Shown: positions 36,004 to 45,453, counted from the first letter of the stretch. The stretch: DNA of 64,000 nt from Clostridia bacterium (GCA_026418275.1 JAOABQ010000013.1:62001-126000), one strand, 5' to 3'. Numbers and translations are program-made. The notes: a model not told the origin generated them from the letters alone.

Positions 36004-36355
36004 ATGCACACCTCCTATTAATTCTTATTCAAACTTAGTTTGTTACATTTTTTAAAAAAATATTTTGATAATATCATGAAGTTTTGTTATAAATAACACG
36101 GTTTAAAATACTCTAGAATCGGTACCGTAATATAATTTCTAAATCATTTTTTATCTAACTAACCACTTCTGTTCTGTCTTCTTCTTATAAAAGTAGAGTA
36201 TGTAAGCCTTTGATAGCTTTCATACTCTACTTTTACCGCCTAAGGAATTCACCATAAACCAGTAATATTTCTTTATTTCACCTAAATTTGAGTACTTTAG
36301 GAATTACCTCAATGAATTATTTACTACCTTTCATACTGTTACATACCTATTTCTT
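36004..36355. other. AT-rich spacer with bidirectional terminator
   Basis: It contains the terminator at 36189-36234 and no supported ORF. Confidence 0.5.
36189..36234. terminator. Intrinsic terminator after small genes
   Basis: AAAAGTAGAGTATG (36189-36202) pairs exactly with CATACTCTACTTTT (36221-36234). On the minus strand it ends the two small genes at 36.4-36.8 kb. Confidence 0.75.
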
Positions 36356-36505
36356 TTATGATTTTTTTTCAGTAGATTTTTTAGTTGAATTGGCATATTT
36401 TTCACTTTTGAATTCTTCGGAGGCATTCTCTCCTAGTTGATCATTACTATATCCAGGTGCAGCTTTAGATTTATCATTTTTCTTTTTATTTGAATTGTTA
36501 TCCAT
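36356..36505 (-). CDS. Very small Lys/Ser/Asn-rich hypothetical protein
   Basis: This 49-codon frame has a textbook site, GAAAGGAGG, 9 bases before its ATG. The product begins MDNNSNKKKNDKSKAAPGYS and ends STKKSTEKKS; it is highly charged, Cys-free and probably unstructured. It resembles small spore-core or DNA-associated proteins in composition only; I do not recognise a family. It lies 49 bp downstream of a small HTH gene and may share its transcript. Confidence 0.6.
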   Translation of the reverse strand: MDNNSNKKKNDKSKAAPGYSNDQLGENASEEFKSEKYANSTKKSTEKKS

Positions 36506-36554
36506 TATAAATTCCTCCTTTCTCTTAAATTAAGCCATTCTATCTCATGACACC

Positions 36555-36764
36555 TCAATGCTTTGACACAAGCTTAAGCTTATTCAAAGTTTCTTCATCT
36601 ACCTTTTCAATATTCCCTTTCAATATCCTGAAAATGTACTCCTTTTCCAAACCTGTGGCTTTTGCATAATCATCCAAACTCATATTTCCGCTTGCATTGC
36701 GTATTACCTCTAAAAGTTTATCCGAATGATTTATTACAATATCATTATGATCACGCTGTCTCAT
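36555..36764 (-). CDS. Small helix-turn-helix (XRE-like) protein
   Basis: The 69-aa product starts at an ATG four bases after GGGAGG. Residues 30-55 read MSLDDYAKATGLEKEYIFRILKG, an XRE-type helix-turn-helix; it has little else. Such minimal HTH proteins regulate sporulation, biofilm or stress genes, but no target can be named. A tiny basic gene follows on the same strand. Confidence 0.65.
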   Translation of the reverse strand: MRQRDHNDIVINHSDKLLEVIRNASGNMSLDDYAKATGLEKEYIFRILKGNIEKVDEETLNKLKLVSKH

Positions 36765-37202
36765 ATTTCCTCCCCCATCTTTGTTTTAAGACATTAAATT
36801 CCCAGGTAGAGTTCATAAAACAACTTAATACGTTAATATTTTTCCCACGCAATCATGTATTATGCTTAAAAATCCGACCATTTACTATTTTTAAGGAGTA
36901 ATCTCATTTAAATTACTAAAGCAAGATAATGGCAAAAATAAAAAAGAGAGAAAAAAAAATTCCCTCTTTTTTATACACACTATTGGGGTAGCTGTATTAT
37001 TCTACCATAAATTTGTTATTATTGCAATAAATCCATATATTAAACTTCTATATATCATTCATGTCCAAAGAATTACATTATTTTTCTGGCAGTACTATTT
37101 TTACCTTCAATACATCCAATGTTATGTACAATGGCAAGGAACTTTTCATACACAAAAAGTAAAAGACAGTGGTCAAAGTATTGATTCCACTGTCTTTTAC
37201 TA
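36765..37202. other. AT-rich spacer with terminators
   Basis: It contains a weak hairpin AAAAAAGAG...CTCTTTTTT at 36943-36976 and the tRNA terminator at 37159-37200. Nothing else is evident. Confidence 0.45.
37159..37200 (-). terminator. Terminator of the tRNA operon
   Basis: GTAAAAGACAGTGG (37159-37172) pairs exactly with CCACTGTCTTTTAC (37187-37200); the minus strand continues TTTTTGTG. Confidence 0.85.
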
Positions 37203-37279
37203 TGGCGCGCCCGAGACGACTCGAACGTCCGGCCAACGGATTAGAAGTCCGTTGCTCTATCCAACTGAGCTACGGGCGC
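37203..37279 (-). tRNA. tRNA-Arg (anticodon TCT)
   Basis: The acceptor stem GCGCCCG/CGGGCGC, D-loop TAGCTCAGTTGG, anticodon loop CTTCTAA and T-loop GTTCGAGTC form a full cloverleaf. The discriminator is G and CCA is encoded. It reads AGA. Confidence 0.95.
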
Positions 37280-37289
37280 ATAATTTATA

Positions 37290-37363
37290 TGGAGCGGGTG
37301 AAGGGAATCGAACCCTCACAATCAGCTTGGAAGGCTGATGTTCTACCATTGAACTACACCCGC
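37290..37363 (-). tRNA. tRNA-Gly (anticodon TCC)
   Basis: The acceptor stem GCGGGTG/CACCCGC, anticodon loop CTTCCAA and T-loop GTTCGATTC are intact; the discriminator is T and CCA is encoded. It lies 10 bases before tRNA-Arg in one transcript. Confidence 0.95.
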
Positions 37364-37596
37364 ATTTAACTGACTTTTAGTATTATACAGAATAACTTCT
37401 CGGTTGTCAATACGTTTTTAATTTTTTTATTGAATTAATTTTGATCACAGTGATTTGGTTTATGGAACGGTATAAATCAAATACAAATAAATATTACCCT
37501 ATGTTTTTACTTCTTAATACAGTTTTTTTTATGTAAATTTTATGGTAAAATAAATATGAATTTTAGAAAATACTGATTAAAATGGAGTATTCATTT

Positions 37597-39378
37597 ATGG
37601 AATTACCTTTAGCATTTAAAGTCGCTTTACAGTCTGTTTCTGTTCTTTTATCTCTATCCATGATTACTTACTTTTTGCTGAAAGGCAAAAAAAACCTTTT
37701 AATTCATAGTTATATTTTTTGTCAGGGTTTAATATTTCTATGGTCTCTCGGTCAAATACTGGAGATCCTATCCAGCCAAACTTCCAGCAAACTGATTTTT
37801 GTTTCACTCGAGTATTTTTCTATTTGCTTTATTGGGTTAGGCTGGCTCATCTTTTCACTACTCTATACCAACCACAAGAAAATTCTTCAAAACAAACTGT
37901 GGGTAAGCTTGATAGTTCTCTTACCTGCTTTAAATTATATCGGTGTCATAACGAACAAGTACCATCAGTTCCTTTTTTCAGAATTTAATCTTGAAAACAG
38001 AGTTCATGGTCCCCTCTTTGGGATAATTTTTGTTACGGTTTATGTATACAGCATCATCGGAACCGTTATTTTACTTGCCAACTCCATTAAACAATTCGGG
38101 TATGCAAAAAAACAATCCATCCTTCTTGTTATAGCAGCTTTAATTCCTTTACTCTCAAATATGAATTATGTTTTCAGGATAATCCAAATCGGTTTGGATA
38201 TAACCCCTATCAGTTTCTCCATCTCCATGCTTTTATTTGCTATTGCAGCTTTCAGGTACAGATTTCTTAATATTGTACCCTTTGCACTAAGAAAAATCGT
38301 GGACAACATGAAGGAATCTATTGTGGTAATCGACAATTATAATAAGATTATCGATTTGAATGATGCTTTTATGATCAATTTCAAAGAAGCAGCCCCAATA
38401 GACTTTAACGACGATATATCCGTATTCATAAATAATCTGAGAACTACGGTAGAGATAACCAGAGAATCAGAAAAGGTTCTCAACGCACTGGAGAACGGAA
38501 CACTTGTGCCTATAAGCGGTGAACTTACACTGGCAGAATCACCCAAAAAATGTTATTCTATTAACATCCAACCGATATTCTCACACAAAAATGAAATCCT
38601 GGGGCGTGTGGCATCCTTTAGTGACGTCTCTGAATATAAAGGCCTTATGATGGAATTGGACGAAAAAAACATTGAGCTTTTGGCTATCAACGGGGAATTG
38701 ACCTTCGTTAATGAACAGTTGATGACTGCCAACGAACAGTTAAAAGACTATGCCAAAACAGCAGAAGAGCTTGCCATAACAAAAGAAAGAAACAGGTTTG
38801 CACGGGATGTTCACGATACATTGGGACATACGATGACCCTCCTGATATCTCTACTGGAAGTCAGCTCAATTACATGTAAAACCGATTCAGTCAAAACAGA
38901 GGAAAAACTTCAGGAAGCAACCCAGGTTGCCCGTGACGGCCTTAAAGAACTCCGCCGGTCTATCTCAGGCTTAGCTCCAGAGAAGCTTGAGGCCAACAAC
39001 CTTATTACCGCCATACAAAAGATGGTTCAAGAATTTAGATCCTCCGGTGTACATATTGAGTTTTCTGTAGAGGGCATTCATTCCTATCATAATGCAGCAT
39101 ACTCCGATGTGCTATACAGAGTATGCCAAGAGGCACTAACCAATTCTTTAAGGCACGGAAGAGCGAAAAACATTACCATCATATTAAAGTTTACCAAAGA
39201 GTATGTTAAATTGTTCATTTTTGATGACGGTACAGGGTGCAAGTCGATCAACAAAGGGTTCGGGCTTAAAGGAATGGAGGAAAGAATAAAAAATTTGGAC
39301 GGTACCATCACCTATGGTTCTGACGGGGAAAGCGGATTTAACATTCACATGGAAATACCTATAAGAGGAGAAAAATAA
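37597..39378 (+). CDS. NarL-type sensor histidine kinase with N-terminal 7TM domain
   Basis: The ATG at 37597 has GGAG nine bases upstream; an ATG at 37582 has no site. The 593-aa kinase begins with about seven membrane helices (residues 1-225) of the histidine-kinase 7TM type. A PAS-like domain (235-345), a coiled coil (350-395) and a HisKA_3 domain follow, with His406 in FARDVHDTLGHTM. The HATPase has CQEALTNSLRHGRA and a GFGLKGMEERI lid. It is one base ahead of a NarL-type regulator. The signal is unknown; a membrane-embedded ligand or membrane stress is possible. Confidence 0.87.
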   Translation: MELPLAFKVALQSVSVLLSLSMITYFLLKGKKNLLIHSYIFCQGLIFLWSLGQILEILSSQTSSKLIFVSLEYFSICFIGLGWLIFSLLYTNHKKILQNKLWVSLIVLLPALNYIGVITNKYHQFLFSEFNLENRVHGPLFGIIFVTVYVYSIIGTVILLANSIKQFGYAKKQSILLVIAALIPLLSNMNYVFRIIQIGLDITPISFSISMLLFAIAAFRYRFLNIVPFALRKIVDNMKESIVVIDNYNKIIDLNDAFMINFKEAAPIDFNDDISVFINNLRTTVEITRESEKVLNALENGTLVPISGELTLAESPKKCYSINIQPIFSHKNEILGRVASFSDVSEYKGLMMELDEKNIELLAINGELTFVNEQLMTANEQLKDYAKTAEELAITKERNRFARDVHDTLGHTMTLLISLLEVSSITCKTDSVKTEEKLQEATQVARDGLKELRRSISGLAPEKLEANNLITAIQKMVQEFRSSGVHIEFSVEGIHSYHNAAYSDVLYRVCQEALTNSLRHGRAKNITIILKFTKEYVKLFIFDDGTGCKSINKGFGLKGMEERIKNLDGTITYGSDGESGFNIHMEIPIRGEK

Positions 39379-39379
39379 C

Positions 39380-40027
39380 ATGGTTAAAGTACTTATTGTT
39401 GACGATCAGGTAATTCTTAGGGAAAGCATCAAATTCATGATTGAACAGGATATTGAAATTCAAGTTGTAGGGTATGCAGGTAACGGGCAGGAAGCACTCG
39501 AATTATGTGGCGACCTTAACCCGGACTTAGTCCTTATGGATATCATGATGCCGGTCTGCGATGGTGTTGAAGGAACACGGCTGATCAAGTCAAAATATAG
39601 TGAGATCAAAATTATCATTTTAACAACCTTTAGCGATGATATTCATATTTCTAAGGCTTTACAATATGGTGCAAGCGGTTATGTATTAAAAGATATTAAG
39701 CCCCTGGAACTTATCCTCACTATAAAAAGTGTTGCCCGGGGATTGGGGATTATACATCAAAACGTATTTAGCAATGTTGTCAGGCAGTTTAACCCTCCAG
39801 AGGAAACTTACACACCCTCTACCGTAAACGAATACGGTGAACTGAGTGAGAAGGAAATCAGGATTATCAGAATGATTGTTGACGGCCAAAACAACCGGGA
39901 AATTGCCGAGCTCCTTTACCTTAGTGAAGGTAGTGTTAAAAATGCTGTCTCTGCAATTCTTACCAAGTTAAACCTTAAGGATCGTACCCAGTTAGCCGTA
40001 TTTGCAGTAAAAAATAATTTAGTATAA
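39380..40027 (+). CDS. NarL/LuxR-family response regulator
   Basis: The 215-aa product has a receiver with DD pocket (VDDQ), Asp54 in LVLMDIMMP, Thr in LTTF and Lys in YVLKDI. A LuxR-type helix-turn-helix follows (LSEKEIRIIRMIVDGQNNRE then LSEGSVKNAVSAILTKL). AAGAGGAG lies within the kinase end and the genes are one base apart, so they form a cognate pair. No other gene is in the operon, so its regulon is elsewhere. Confidence 0.92.
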   Translation: MVKVLIVDDQVILRESIKFMIEQDIEIQVVGYAGNGQEALELCGDLNPDLVLMDIMMPVCDGVEGTRLIKSKYSEIKIIILTTFSDDIHISKALQYGASGYVLKDIKPLELILTIKSVARGLGIIHQNVFSNVVRQFNPPEETYTPSTVNEYGELSEKEIRIIRMIVDGQNNREIAELLYLSEGSVKNAVSAILTKLNLKDRTQLAVFAVKNNLV

Positions 40028-40132
40028 TGACTTTGGGATGAGCACCTATAGATTCCTCTTATTAAACTCACTTATAGGTCATTTTCAAAAGGGAATTTAG
40101 CACCGCCTTTTTATATGCGGCAATGATCAGAA

Positions 40133-40190
40133 ATTGAAAGAGCTTTTGAAGAAATTGTCCCAGTCCTTCAAAAGCTCTTTCAATATTTTC
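40133..40190. terminator. Bidirectional terminator
   Basis: A perfect 19-bp stem, ATTGAAAGAGCTTTTGAAG (40133-40151) with its complement (40166-40184), is followed by ATTTT. It separates convergent genes. Confidence 0.85.
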
Positions 40191-40196
40191 CGGCAG

Positions 40197-41357
40197 CTAA
40201 ATCTTTAGTGCTTCAATCCTCTGGAAAGCCTCCTCAAGCCTCTTCTCATCAATGGTGAGAGAAACCCTGATATATCCTTCTCCATGCTCTCCATAGCCAT
40301 TTCCCGGAGCCACCACCACTCCCGCTTTTTCTAAAAGCATAGAAGTGAAATTTTTCGATGTATAACCGTTTGGGACTTTAATCCACAGGTAGAACGCACC
40401 TTTTGGTACTGAAAAATCCCATCCAAGCTTTTCAAGGCACTGCATGGCGCTTTCTCTTCGTTTTTGGTATACAGCCCGCATCCCTTGAATAAATTGGTCA
40501 CCGGAATCAAGTGCTACAATGCCGGCCGTCTGTACTGCAGTAAAAACACCCGAATCAATATTGTTCTTCATCTTTTTGAGTTTGGATATGGCTTCCTGAT
40601 TTCCAACCGCATATCCAATTCTCCATCCTGTCATATTATAAGATTTTGAAAGGGTATGAAATTCCACTGCTATTTCTTTGGCATTTTCGGCCTGCAAAAT
40701 ACTGGGTGCCACAACACCGTCATATGTAAACTCTGAGTACGCGTTGTCATTACAAATAACAATATCATTTTTTATCGCAAAGTCAACCGCATCCTGGTAA
40801 AAATCCAGGCTTGCAACAGTACCTGTAGGGTTATTGGGGTAATTCAAAAAGATAATTTTACTTCTGCGTAGTACTTCCTTCGGTATACGTGAAAAATCGG
40901 GAAGATATTGATTCCTTTCCAAAAGGGGCATGGGATAAGGAACTCCTCCTGTTAATGCAGTAGCCAAATTATATACAGGATACTGGGGATCGGGCACCAA
41001 TGTAAAGTCACAATCGTTTACAAGTGCAAAAAACATGTGTGCAATCCCCTCTTTAGATCCCAAAAGAGCAACTACTTCGGTTTCCGGATCCAGATCAACA
41101 TTAAAACGGCGTTTATAAAATCTTGTTACAGCCATTCTAAACTCAATGCTCCCGTCATACTCCGGATAGCAGTGGTATTGCGGATTCTGAACAGCCTCAA
41201 TCATTTTGTCTACGATAAACCCGGGCGTAGGCAAGTCTGGGTCTCCAATTCCCAAATTAATCACATCTATTCCCTTAGCCAATGCCCTTTTAATATTTTC
41301 TTCAATTTCGACAAAAAGATAAGGCGGTGCATTATCAAGCCTTCTTGCCTGTTTCAT
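40197..41357 (-). CDS. dapL: LL-diaminopimelate aminotransferase-like class I/II aminotransferase
   Basis: The 386-aa PLP enzyme has the DapL-like N-terminus ARRLDNAPPYLFVEIEENI, GIGDPDLPTP, GSKEGIAHM, NYPNNPTGTV, DNAYSEFTYDG and Schiff-base Lys in TLSKSYNMTGWRIG. These match clostridial and archaeal LL-DAP aminotransferases, which convert tetrahydrodipicolinate directly to LL-diaminopimelate for lysine and peptidoglycan. A related alanine- or aspartate-type specificity is possible. It has no lysine-pathway neighbour here. Confidence 0.8.
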   Translation of the reverse strand: MKQARRLDNAPPYLFVEIEENIKRALAKGIDVINLGIGDPDLPTPGFIVDKMIEAVQNPQYHCYPEYDGSIEFRMAVTRFYKRRFNVDLDPETEVVALLGSKEGIAHMFFALVNDCDFTLVPDPQYPVYNLATALTGGVPYPMPLLERNQYLPDFSRIPKEVLRRSKIIFLNYPNNPTGTVASLDFYQDAVDFAIKNDIVICNDNAYSEFTYDGVVAPSILQAENAKEIAVEFHTLSKSYNMTGWRIGYAVGNQEAISKLKKMKNNIDSGVFTAVQTAGIVALDSGDQFIQGMRAVYQKRRESAMQCLEKLGWDFSVPKGAFYLWIKVPNGYTSKNFTSMLLEKAGVVVAPGNGYGEHGEGYIRVSLTIDEKRLEEAFQRIEALKI

Positions 41358-41448
41358 TTTGTTCTCCGTTTTATGATCGTACTATTATCAGCATATGAAC
41401 ATAGTTTGTACTTTGTTTTTGCTTTATATGTTGTTTTTGAGGAGTTAA

Positions 41449-42246
41449 TTAACCCATCCGCTGCCGTACAACCTCATACATAAGCAAGCTTGCAGCAACA
41501 GAAGCATTTAAGGATTCGGCTCTTCCCAACATAGGTATTTTAACCAGCTCATTTGCTGCCAAAGCAACTTCATTGCTAATCCCATTTGCTTCATTTCCAA
41601 TAATGACAGCAATATTTTTCTTCATTTCCAATTGGAAGTAAGAAGTCCTGCCATCCAAGTGTGCCGCATAAACCCTAATATTCTCCGACTTCAGCCACTC
41701 AACCGTTTCAACCAGATCCTCACAGGAAAATACAGGTATCCGGAATATGGACCCCATCGTAGATCTTAACACCTTAGGATTATACACATCCACACAGCCC
41801 TTTGACAGTATAATCCCGCTCACCCCCGCTGCGTCCGCAGTCCGAATAATGGTCCCCATATTCCCCGGATCTGTGATAGAATCCAATATCATCAAAAAGT
41901 TGTTCTCTGTCAATATTTGATTTGCTGCGTATCTCTTCTCTCTTATAACAGCCAAAATCCCTTGTGGCGTTTTTGTATCCGAGAGTTCTCTAAAAACCTT
42001 ATCAGAGACATAAACAACTTCCAGTTTCGCCTCTTGAACCTTTCTTAGAATTTCCTCCCCACCTTTGACTGCCTTTACAGCATCACATACCAATATCCTC
42101 TTTATATCCGCCTTTTCTTTTAATGCTTCCTCTACAAAACGGATTCCTTCTATAAAATACTCTTTTTTTTCATCCCTATTTTTTTTATCTTTTAAAGATT
42201 TTACTTCCTTAATCAATGTATTTTGACTGCTGTTTATCACCATCAT
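41449..42246 (-). CDS. SpoU/TrmH-family RNA methyltransferase (YsgA-like)
   Basis: The 265-aa SPOUT enzyme has an N-terminal substrate-binding domain (residues 1-95) and the trefoil-knot catalytic core. Its motifs are 1 ILDSITDPGNMGTIIRTADA, 2 VIIGNEANGIS and 3 RAESLNASVAASLLMYE. It probably 2'-O-methylates rRNA or tRNA. AAAGGTG is its ribosome site. It follows rplT by 122 bp on the same strand, a common arrangement in Firmicutes, with a terminator between. Confidence 0.88.
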   Translation of the reverse strand: MMVINSSQNTLIKEVKSLKDKKNRDEKKEYFIEGIRFVEEALKEKADIKRILVCDAVKAVKGGEEILRKVQEAKLEVVYVSDKVFRELSDTKTPQGILAVIREKRYAANQILTENNFLMILDSITDPGNMGTIIRTADAAGVSGIILSKGCVDVYNPKVLRSTMGSIFRIPVFSCEDLVETVEWLKSENIRVYAAHLDGRTSYFQLEMKKNIAVIIGNEANGISNEVALAANELVKIPMLGRAESLNASVAASLLMYEVVRQRMG

Positions 42247-42321
42247 TTATCACCTTTATAGAAACAGAATTAGATCTTTCTAATCAAATACAACTTTTAA
42301 TTTTCATCCTAATTTTGAGTA

Positions 42322-42346
42322 TAAATAAAAGGCTCATTTTGAGCCT
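42322..42346 (-). terminator. Terminator of infC-rpmI-rplT
   Basis: GGCTCA and TGAGCC (42331-42336 and 42340-42345) form a short stem followed on the minus strand by TTTTATTTAT. Confidence 0.7.
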
Positions 42347-42368
42347 CTCTTTGAATATTGATATGAAC

Positions 42369-42722
42369 TTATTTCACTGCTTTTACCTTATCTGCTAACT
42401 GAGCAAATGCAGCAGCATCATTCACTGCCATATCCGCTAATATCTTTCTATTTAAAGTAATTCCTGATTTCTTTAACCCACTCATAAATCTGCTGTAAGA
42501 TAAACCGTTGATTCTTGCAGCAGCATTAATTCTGGCAATCCAAAGCTTTCTAAAATCTCTTTTCTTTGCTTTCCTATCTCTATAGGCATAAACCAAAGAC
42601 TTCATTACTGCCTGATTCGCTATTCTGAAGAGCTTACTTTTTCCACCGAAATAACCTTTTGCCAGCTTCAGAATCTTTTTATGTCTTGCACGGGTTCTAA
42701 CTGCCCCTTTTACTCTTGACAT
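42369..42722 (-). CDS. rplT: 50S ribosomal protein L20
   Basis: The 117-aa product has the L20 start [19 protein letters not shown] in variant form ([20 protein letters not shown]) and the C-terminal [17 protein letters not shown]20 binds 23S rRNA early in assembly and, in Firmicutes, represses its own operon through the leader upstream of infC. It follows rpmI by 17 bp. Confidence 0.98.
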   Translation of the reverse strand: MSRVKGAVRTRARHKKILKLAKGYFGGKSKLFRIANQAVMKSLVYAYRDRKAKKRDFRKLWIARINAAARINGLSYSRFMSGLKKSGITLNRKILADMAVNDAAAFAQLADKVKAVK

Positions 42723-42739
42723 TTTCTAAATCCTCCTCA

Positions 42740-42937
42740 TTACTTGTATGGAATCAACATCTTTATTGTAGCTGCATTTGTTTCTGAAGCAATTGTCGAC
42801 TTCCTCAAGTTTCTCTTCCTCTTTGTTGATTTCTTAGTCAAAATATGACGTTTAAAAGCTTTTGCTCTTTTAACCTTACCGGTACCAGTTAAGCTAAATC
42901 TCTTTTTTGAAGAACTATGCGTTTTTATTTTGGGCAT
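42740..42937 (-). CDS. rpmI: 50S ribosomal protein L35
   Basis: The 65-aa basic protein begins [20 protein letters not shown] and includes [16 protein letters not shown], the L35 hallmark. It lies between infC and rplT. AAGGAGG precedes the ATG. Confidence 0.98.
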   Translation of the reverse strand: MPKIKTHSSSKKRFSLTGTGKVKRAKAFKRHILTKKSTKRKRNLRKSTIASETNAATIKMLIPYK

Positions 42938-42971
42938 GCTTATCCCTCCTTCTCGTTTATATCATACTTGA

Positions 42972-43493
42972 TCATTTATCTTGCTGCTTTGGGTTAAGTA
43001 TCATAATCATACTTTTACCTTCAAGCTTTGGTTTCCTTTCAACAATACCTACATCTTTGATCGCTTCTGCGAATTTGTTGAGAACTTCTTCACCTAGCGA
43101 AGTATAGTGCATTTCCCTTCCCCTAAACTTTACAGACACTTTAACCTTATCGCCTTCTTGTAAAAACTTATATGCATTTTTAACCTTAAAGTTAAAGTCA
43201 TGATCTTCAATCGAAGGAGAAATTCTTACTTCCTTGATGCTGATGACTTTTTGGTTCTTCCTTGCTTCCTTTTCCTTCTTTGACAATTCAAACATATACT
43301 TCCCGTAATCCATAATCCTACATACAGGAGGCACTGCCTGAGGAGCAATTTTGACCAAATCCAAGTTTTTTGAATTCGCCATTTTCTGTGCTTCTTTTGC
43401 ACTTATAATTCCAATCATCGTTCCATCAACATCAATCAGCCGGATTTCCTTATCCCTGATTTCCTCATTAATCATTAATTCATTTTTGCTAAT
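42972..43493 (-). CDS. infC: Translation initiation factor IF-3 (AUU start)
   Basis: I extend the gene to an ATT at 43491-43493, giving 173 aa beginning MSKNELMINEEIRDKEIRLI. GGAGG lies nine bases before ATT, whereas the internal ATG (ending 43475) has none. AUU starts are the conserved device by which IF-3 limits its own synthesis. The N-domain, linker (YMFELSKKEKEARKNQK) and C-domain (EVRISPSIEDHDFNFKVK) are all present. It leads infC-rpmI-rplT behind a leader with an attenuator. Confidence 0.95.
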   Translation of the reverse strand: MSKNELMINEEIRDKEIRLIDVDGTMIGIISAKEAQKMANSKNLDLVKIAPQAVPPVCRIMDYGKYMFELSKKEKEARKNQKVISIKEVRISPSIEDHDFNFKVKNAYKFLQEGDKVKVSVKFRGREMHYTSLGEEVLNKFAEAIKDVGIVERKPKLEGKSMIMILNPKQQDK

Positions 43494-43712
43494 AACAGGA
43501 CACCTCCATTTAAGTTTGAGCTAGAAGCCCTATACTTCATTCAATTATTTACCCAAAGTGAAGTATTTTGACGTTCATATTTTCAAAAGCAAAAATAAAA
43601 AGTGGATTGAAGAATCAATCCACTTATATACATAGTTCTAGCTAAAAACCTGTTATATAAACCTTATCGAATTCATCCGTAAGGTGAGAAGCGGATTACT
43701 TCTTCTTTATTT
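43494..43712 (-). promoter_or_regulatory. L20-type leader with attenuator upstream of infC
   Basis: The ~220-nt leader holds AAGGTG...CACCTT pairing around AAGTAATCCGCTTCT and then GGATGAATTCGATAAGG. A terminator (AAGTGGATTGA/TCAATCCACTT at 43601-43626 with T run to 43592) follows, about 100 nt before infC. This layout matches autoregulatory L20 leaders of Firmicutes. Confidence 0.7.
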
Positions 43713-43719
43713 ACACCTT

Positions 43720-43749
43720 ATGATAGCAAAGAAAATACTTTCCTGTCAA
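43720..43749 (-). promoter_or_regulatory. Sigma-A promoter of infC operon
   Basis: TTGACA (complement of 43744-43749), an 18-bp spacer and TATCAT (complement of 43720-43725) place the start near 43712. Confidence 0.65.
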
Positions 43750-43867
43750 GTATTTTTTCTTTATCCTAAAATAATTATAATCCAGTTCATTATAACATAC
43801 GGTTCCCTTTTGTTCTATTCTTGTTTGTGAATCAATCCCATATTTTTTCCCCATTCAATACCGCTTC

Positions 43868-45334
43868 CTAATCTATTATTTTATAGAGCACACTTTTTCC
43901 ATCCTCACACAACAACCGGCAGCTTTGGTCCCTTTGCAGCAATAAATCTACCAACCCGCCCTTATAGACAAGCACATACTCAATCCGGTATTTTTGAAAC
44001 ACTTCTTTATAGTAGGCCCTTCCAAAATAGGTGTCCCTGTAATCCTTTAAAACCGTACATCCGGGGTTGTATTCAGGAACATAAAGATCCGCCCGGGAAT
44101 CCACAAATACCTTGATCCCATTAAACATAAGGTACCCGCCTACATTATATTCGTTATACATCCGGATATTTTTATAATCGGTATTTTTCTTCAAGTACGC
44201 TGCAGCACGTACAGGAAAATTGCTGTAATCCACCGTTTTCCTGCCATGAAACAACACCCCGGTTAAATAAAGAAAAGTGATTAAAACCACCATAGCATAG
44301 ACTACATAGGAATGTTTGGTAAATTGGGATATTTCTCCACGAATCCCTTTCCATCGTTTTAACTCCATATCCCTTGTTTGTGCTGCTATCACCATGCCTG
44401 CAGCAATTATAAAGTAACTTATATACCTTACTGCAGATAAACTCATATAAAGGGTTCCCATTAAAAGCAGCATATGACTTAATTGAATCCTGCTTTTTGA
44501 AGCACTAAGAATAAAAATCGTGAGGCCGATAATAAAGAATAATACAATACCTGTAAGAGAGTGAAAATCGGGGCTGGACCACTCTGTCACATTTGATGTA
44601 ATGTCAGAAAAGTACGTTAGCATAAAGTATTTTACAGCGTCAAATCCATATGGATTCAAGCCTCCGGCAGCCACCGACAGGGCAGCACTCCCTGCAAGAG
44701 GCAATAAAAGCACTTTTCTATTTTCAAAATACGCCGCAGCTTCAATTCTTCCAAACCGTTTGTTAATCCCGATTTCTAATAAATAGGGAACCATAATGAC
44801 AAAGAAAAAAGGAAAGGTTCCTGCGTGGAAATTTGCTAAAAGTACCGATAGCACCGGTAAACCATAAAGTACTTTTTTTTCTTTATTTCTTACATAGTAC
44901 TCCAACAAATAAATTTCAAAGATAAAAATCAGGCTGGAAAATAACCAGGGACGGATTACTGCAAAAAGTATACTTAAAATGAAATTTTGAACTGCAGTAA
45001 AAGCAAGAATAAAGCCTTTATCTTTTCCAAGATAGGAATTAAGCCGGTATAGCAGTAAAAACGTGATCAGGACAAAAACATACTGAAGAATGTACAATCC
45101 CGTATACCCGGTATTTTTATAGATACTGTAAAAGAATAATTCGGAAAGCCATTCATGGGTGGTATAATTTAGATGGTGAATGGAAAAAGGGTCCGTTAGC
45201 GGAACCCAATTTTCATAAATATATTGGCCGACAGCCAAGTGGAAAAAAGTATCCGAATCCGATATGGGTTTTATAGGAACCAATGGAATATACACTGCTA
45301 AAAAGCACAGCAACAACAGTATTTTTTTCCTCAT
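43868..45334 (-). CDS. Polytopic membrane protein, possible GT-C-type glycosyltransferase
   Basis: The 488-aa product has about ten to eleven membrane helices followed by a ~115-residue soluble tail. The first loop after helix 1 reads ISDSDTFFHLAVGQYIYENW, a D.D/H pattern like the acidic catalytic loop of GT-C glycosyltransferases. The tail includes RMYNEYNVGGYLMFNGIKVF and FVDSRADLY, similar to conserved tails of uncharacterised bacterial membrane proteins. This suggests transfer of a sugar from a lipid carrier, but neither substrate nor family is certain. AAAAGGTG precedes the ATG. Confidence 0.6.
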   Translation of the reverse strand: MRKKILLLLCFLAVYIPLVPIKPISDSDTFFHLAVGQYIYENWVPLTDPFSIHHLNYTTHEWLSELFFYSIYKNTGYTGLYILQYVFVLITFLLLYRLNSYLGKDKGFILAFTAVQNFILSILFAVIRPWLFSSLIFIFEIYLLEYYVRNKEKKVLYGLPVLSVLLANFHAGTFPFFFVIMVPYLLEIGINKRFGRIEAAAYFENRKVLLLPLAGSAALSVAAGGLNPYGFDAVKYFMLTYFSDITSNVTEWSSPDFHSLTGIVLFFIIGLTIFILSASKSRIQLSHMLLLMGTLYMSLSAVRYISYFIIAAGMVIAAQTRDMELKRWKGIRGEISQFTKHSYVVYAMVVLITFLYLTGVLFHGRKTVDYSNFPVRAAAYLKKNTDYKNIRMYNEYNVGGYLMFNGIKVFVDSRADLYVPEYNPGCTVLKDYRDTYFGRAYYKEVFQKYRIEYVLVYKGGLVDLLLQRDQSCRLLCEDGKSVLYKIID

Positions 45335-45404
45335 GTAATCACCTTTTTCTAAAGGATAATAGAGTTACTGTGAAGCTAACCGTTCTCTTAATAAAGCCCT
45401 CGGC

Positions 45405-45444
45405 ATTAGCATAGATCCTTTATTACCTTATGCTAATGCTTTTT
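45405..45444 (+). terminator. Hairpin with T run, downstream of folA
   Basis: GCATTAGCATA (45405-45415) pairs exactly with TATGCTAATGC (45429-45439), followed by TTTTT on the plus strand. The adjacent genes are on the minus strand, so it may serve antisense transcription or as an RNA-end structure. Confidence 0.5.
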
Positions 45445-45453
45445 CCTCTAGAT

